From Methanocorpusculum sp. (GTDB lineage: Archaea > Halobacteriota > Methanomicrobia > Methanomicrobiales > Methanocorpusculaceae), in contig JAGARL010000224.1 in NCBI GenBank assembly GCA_017622255.1, positions 1-7,990 on the forward strand: a stretch of DNA of 7,990 nucleotides, written 5' to 3'. Below are positions 6,206 through 7,990 of this stretch, in pieces (position 1 is the first letter of the stretch; each line of letters begins with the position of its first letter). A program made the translations under genes and the position numbers. The notes beneath the pieces are model-generated. The model did no database searches. It was not told the origin of the DNA and was given only the letters and a program-made list of their open reading frames with translations.

Positions 6206-7042
6206 TTATGCCGAATAGATTGCGGAAATCAGTTCCGGCATTGCCTTTTCGAACTTCACGCCATACCAGTGTTCGGTATCCTCTTTGGTCAGTTCGATGC
6301 AGCGGACGGTATAGTCTGCCGCAATCTTTGCCGCGGTAAAGGCATCCTTTCCGCGAACCAGTGCACCGACAAAGGTGGATGCATAAACATCGCCTGTTCC
6401 GTGACAGCCTTTCTCGATTCTGTGATGTTCGTAGTACGACTGTTTCTCTCCTTCCGCAACCAGAACTCCGGTTCTTCCCGGCTGATATCCGACACCGGTT
6501 AAGATAATCGTCTTTGCACCAAGCTCTTTGAGTTTTGCCAGGAGCTCCTGGATGTATGCCTCGTCATACTCTGTCTTAAACTCCATGCCGGTAAGCATAC
6601 AAGCCTCGGTAATATTCGGGAGGATGATATCTGCTGCGGCACAGAGTTTCTTCATCTCTTCCACATAGATCATATCGAATGCCGGATAGAGAACTCCCTC
6701 GTCAGCCATCGCCGGGTCAACAATATTGATGCTGTTTTCCGTTCCAAGCTCGCGCATGATGGACAGAACATCAGCAATCATCTCAGGAGTCCCCAGATAT
6801 CCGGTATAGACAGCATCGAACCTGATACCTGTTTCCATCCAGTGATCACGAATCTTTGGAATATCCTCTGCCAAATCGCGGCAGGTATATCCGGTAAAGC
6901 CGCTGGTATGCGTGGAGAGAACAGCAGAAGGAATCACTGCAGTCTCAATTCCGCATGCTGAAATAATGGGAAGCGCTACGGTTAAAGAACACTGGCCGAA
7001 ACAGGAAATATCCTGAATGGTAAGAACCCGTTTATCAGTCAT
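6206..7042 (-). CDS. Pyridoxal/pyridoxamine kinase-like protein (PfkB/ribokinase family)
   Basis: A 278-residue ribokinase-fold kinase close in pattern to the PdxY/pyridoxamine kinase group, expected to phosphorylate B6 vitamers with ATP in the cytoplasm. The N-terminal IQDISCFGQCSLTVALP at 9-25 and the STHTSGFTGY region at 43-52 are hallmarks of this group. YTGYLG (79-84), DPAMAD (109-114) and PNITEA (142-147) follow. The anion-hole motif GTGD at 215-218 supplies the catalytic base D218. Length and motif order are complete. The hallmark wording resembles clostridial/Firmicutes pyridoxamine kinases, so acquisition by transfer is possible but was not tested. A GGTG-like site lies about 5 nt before the ATG at 7042. 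Hydroxymethylpyrimidine kinase (ThiD) is the main alternative, less likely from the N-terminal motif. Confidence 0.87.
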   Translation of the reverse strand: MTDKRVLTIQDISCFGQCSLTVALPIISACGIETAVIPSAVLSTHTSGFTGYTCRDLAEDIPKIRDHWMETGIRFDAVYTGYLGTPEMIADVLSIMRELGTENSINIVDPAMADEGVLYPAFDMIYVEEMKKLCAAADIILPNITEACMLTGMEFKTEYDEAYIQELLAKLKELGAKTIILTGVGYQPGRTGVLVAEGEKQSYYEHHRIEKGCHGTGDVYASTFVGALVRGKDAFTAAKIAADYTVRCIELTKEDTEHWYGVKFEKAMPELISAIYSA

Positions 7043-7079
7043 TTAACACCAACCAATTTTGTTGCGGTGCTTTTGTATG

Positions 7080-7111
7080 TGCTGCAGGGATTTAACTCTT
7101 GCTCTGCAGCA
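7080..7111. promoter_or_regulatory. 8-bp dyad around a TATA-like element upstream of the kinase gene
   Basis: TGCTGCAG (7080-7087) and CTGCAGCA (7104-7111) are perfect inverted repeats with a 16-bp spacer. On the minus strand the spacer contains GTTAAAT (7091-7097), a weak TATA match about 50 bp from the kinase ATG. That distance would leave a leader of about 25 nt with room for the GGTG site. It could be an operator over the promoter or an RNA hairpin trailing the preceding gene. Confidence 0.4.
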
Positions 7112-7120
7112 GAAAAAAGA
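7112..7120 (-). terminator. T6 tract after the four-cysteine protein gene
   Basis: On the minus strand a C5 run and then CTTTTTTC begin a few bases after the TAA of the upstream gene. No hairpin precedes it, but a T-run alone can be enough for archaeal termination. The kinase gene could still be partly co-transcribed. Confidence 0.4.
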
Positions 7121-7126
7121 GGGGGA

Positions 7127-7471
7127 TTAGTGCTTCATCAGCGCGATATCGATATATTCAGAAATCTTCGGGACAGAGATTGCTCCTACCGGAACAAGCT
7201 CGCCGTTTACTAACACGATTGGAAGCGGCGGGTGCTCTTTTGCAACTAACTCCTTTACGTACTCCGGAATCTCCTTATCCAGAGAAACAAGCTCGAGGGA
7301 AACCTTCTCTCCGTACTTCTCTGCAAGTGCTCTTTCTAATGCCGGGTAGGCGAAGGACAGCTTTTCCTTTTCAAAACACTCGGAAAGTCCGCAGGTTCTC
7401 TCATCATTACACGGGAACGGACCGCACGGGCGGTAGGTAAAACCGATAATGGAAACAGTAACAGAACTCAT
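7127..7471 (-). CDS. Uncharacterised thioredoxin-fold-like protein with four N-terminal cysteines
   Basis: 114 residues, not assigned to a named family with confidence. A first strand (VTVSIIGF) leads into a cysteine cluster at C16, C21, C27 and C32 (spacing CX4C, X5, CX4C). A predicted helix around 40-54 follows, then a strand (VSLELVSLD) and a helix (EYVKELVAKEH). The segment PPLPIVLVNGELV looks like the cis-proline loop and edge strands of a thioredoxin fold, and a last helix closes the chain. The canonical CXXC is absent. Order and spacing recall small thioredoxin-like proteins such as the YuzD/DUF1462 type, but only weakly. There is no signal peptide. It lies 40 bp downstream of a thioredoxin gene on the same strand, which supports a thiol-redox or metal-binding role. 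That role is inference. No Shine-Dalgarno site is clear before the ATG. Confidence 0.7.
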   Translation of the reverse strand: MSSVTVSIIGFTYRPCGPFPCNDERTCGLSECFEKEKLSFAYPALERALAEKYGEKVSLELVSLDKEIPEYVKELVAKEHPPLPIVLVNGELVPVGAISVPKISEYIDIALMKH

Positions 7472-7493
7472 ATAGACATATAGGCGCTGTCAC

Positions 7494-7500
7494 AAAAAAA
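7494..7500 (-). terminator. T7 tract between the thioredoxin and four-cysteine genes
   Basis: The minus strand reads CCTTTTTTTG about 11 bp after the thioredoxin stop. It may terminate part of the transcription. No well-placed TATA box is seen for the next gene in this 40-bp gap, so read-through (an operon) seems needed for that gene to be expressed. Confidence 0.35.
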
Positions 7501-7511
7501 GGATGTTGTAT

Positions 7512-7781
7512 TTAGTAAAGCGGTTCTAAGAGTGCGATAAGAGTAACTTCGTCAGTAACCCCCTCGCGGCGGTGAACGATTTTTCCATCCTTCTCGATAA
7601 TTAATGTCGGGACGACACTGATGCTGTACTTGTTTGCGAGATCCGGATGCTCATCAACATCAACCATCTTCACCTCAATTTTATCGGCAAGCCGCTCTTC
7701 GAGCTGGTGGATAATCGGGCTCTGGATTCTGCACGGACCGCACCAGGTTGCGAAGAAATCGTAAAGAATTGGTTTAGACAT
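7512..7781 (-). CDS. Small thioredoxin
   Basis: An 89-residue cytoplasmic thioredoxin that reduces protein disulfides through its WCGPC active site (W13-C17, near the start of the chain). The cis-proline is in SVVPTLII (P58), and the central DVDEHPDLANKY segment is typical of the fold. The protein starts directly at the strand before the active site, so it lacks the first strand and helix of E. coli-type thioredoxin (about 108 residues), as usual for short archaeal forms. A TATA element lies about 27 bp upstream of the ATG at 7781 and there is no Shine-Dalgarno site, which suggests a leaderless mRNA. The reductant (ferredoxin- or NADPH-dependent reductase) is not encoded in the window. The four-cysteine protein downstream may be a partner. 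Confidence 0.95.
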   Translation of the reverse strand: MSKPILYDFFATWCGPCRIQSPIIHQLEERLADKIEVKMVDVDEHPDLANKYSISVVPTLIIEKDGKIVHRREGVTDEVTLIALLEPLY

Positions 7782-7804
7782 ACTAGAAAATAGGTTTATA
7801 ATCT

Positions 7805-7812
7805 TAATATAT
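7805..7812 (-). promoter_or_regulatory. TATA element of the thioredoxin gene
   Basis: On the minus strand it reads ATATATTA, centred about 27 bp from the thioredoxin ATG, which predicts a start site at or next to that codon. It partly overlaps one arm of an 11-bp inverted repeat (7809-7819). Confidence 0.6.
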
Positions 7813-7863
7813 CTTCTGATTGAGGAAAAAAGAAAACAGAGAGGATATCCTCTCAGAAGATAT
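7809..7863. repeat. 11-bp inverted repeat nested with a 16-bp palindrome
   Basis: ATATCTTCTGA at 7809-7819 recurs inverted as TCAGAAGATAT at 7853-7863, a perfect 11-bp match with 33 bp between. The right arm shares two bases with the palindrome at 7839-7854. A third pairing, GGATATC (7843-7849) with GATATCC (7859-7865), would exclude the palindrome hairpin. The left arm overlaps the thioredoxin TATA box. Confidence 0.6.
7824..7854 (-). terminator. Palindromic hairpin and T-tract after the CBS-domain gene
   Basis: GAGAGGATATCCTCTC at 7839-7854 is a perfect 16-bp palindrome. On the minus strand it is followed by TGTTTTCTTTTTTCC, so it can act as a hairpin-plus-T terminator for the CBS-domain gene ending at 7898. 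It also insulates the thioredoxin promoter just downstream. Confidence 0.6.
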
Positions 7864-7897
7864 CCGCTGCTGCGGGAAACGCCTGCTGATATTGTAC

Positions 7898-7990
7898 TTA
7901 TTCGAAGAGTGCGCGGATGACGTCGCGGTCAAAGAGCATGCCGGAAAGTCTGCCGTCGTTGTCGATGACCGGCATCTGGTCAACTCTTCC
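7898..7990 (-). CDS. CBS-domain protein, C-terminal end (5' end outside the window)
   Basis: Only the last 30 residues are visible. They read through QMPVIDNDGRLSGMLFDRDVIRALFE to a TAA stop. This is the second half of a CBS motif: the PVID strand, the D-x-x-G turn, GML, then D-x-x-R/D and a terminal helix. CBS pairs bind adenosine nucleotides and regulate enzymes or transporters, or stand alone as sensor proteins. Ending directly after the CBS helix suggests that this is the C-terminal CBS of a pair. Whether other domains lie upstream cannot be seen here. Confidence 0.85.
   Translation of the reverse strand, partial: GRVDQMPVIDNDGRLSGMLFDRDVIRALFE

Noticed and set aside
7476..7485. TATA-like sequence just before the four-cysteine gene
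   Set aside because: It is only about 9 bp from the ATG, so a start site at normal spacing would fall inside the gene and remove the start codon.
1..7990. CRISPR array, insertion sequence, tRNA/rRNA or defence island
   Set aside because: No regularly spaced repeats, transposase motifs, terminal repeat pairs, cloverleaf-like segments or defence-type domains were seen on either strand.

Overview
The window looks like euryarchaeal chromosome, most plausibly a methanogen of the Methanomicrobiales (a Methanocorpusculum-like genome would fit). The support is an archaeal RadA recombinase, an archaeal-type HAD-IIB phosphoglycolate phosphatase, a Shine-Dalgarno/leaderless mix of starts, and TATA-type promoters with T-rich terminators. 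The lineage is inference; the genus was not tested by any search.

Left part (1-2545): the C-terminal half of a class I dihydroorotase (pyrC, +) abuts tail-to-tail with a phosphoglycolate phosphatase gene (-), with no base between the two stop codons. The phosphatase gene and radA (+) diverge from a 252-bp intergenic region that holds both promoters and two inverted repeats.

Middle part (2546-5760): a three-gene operon (+) encodes a secreted, C-terminally anchored protein of Ig-like beta-sandwich repeats (COG1361/CARDB-like), a LolD/MacB-type ABC ATPase and a MacB/FtsX-type permease. Tight spacing and a 26-bp overlap suggest one tripartite transport or mechanotransmission machine in the cytoplasmic membrane. 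The operon ends in a perfect 9-bp hairpin plus T-run that also contains the stop codon of the convergent HEAT-repeat gene.

Right part (5741-7990): all genes are on the minus strand. In transcription order they are the end of a CBS-domain protein (cut by the window edge), a small thioredoxin, a thioredoxin-fold-like protein with four N-terminal cysteines, a PfkB-family pyridoxal/pyridoxamine kinase-like protein that resembles Firmicutes homologues, and a small HEAT-repeat protein. Intergenic gaps are 36-120 bp and contain TATA elements, hairpins and T-tracts.

No mobile element, CRISPR array, tRNA, rRNA or obvious defence system is visible. Most genes are housekeeping. The points most worth a second look are the uncharacterised four-cysteine redox-like protein beside thioredoxin, nested dyad symmetries around the thioredoxin promoter, the stop-codon-bearing shared hairpin, and the surface-protein/ABC operon.
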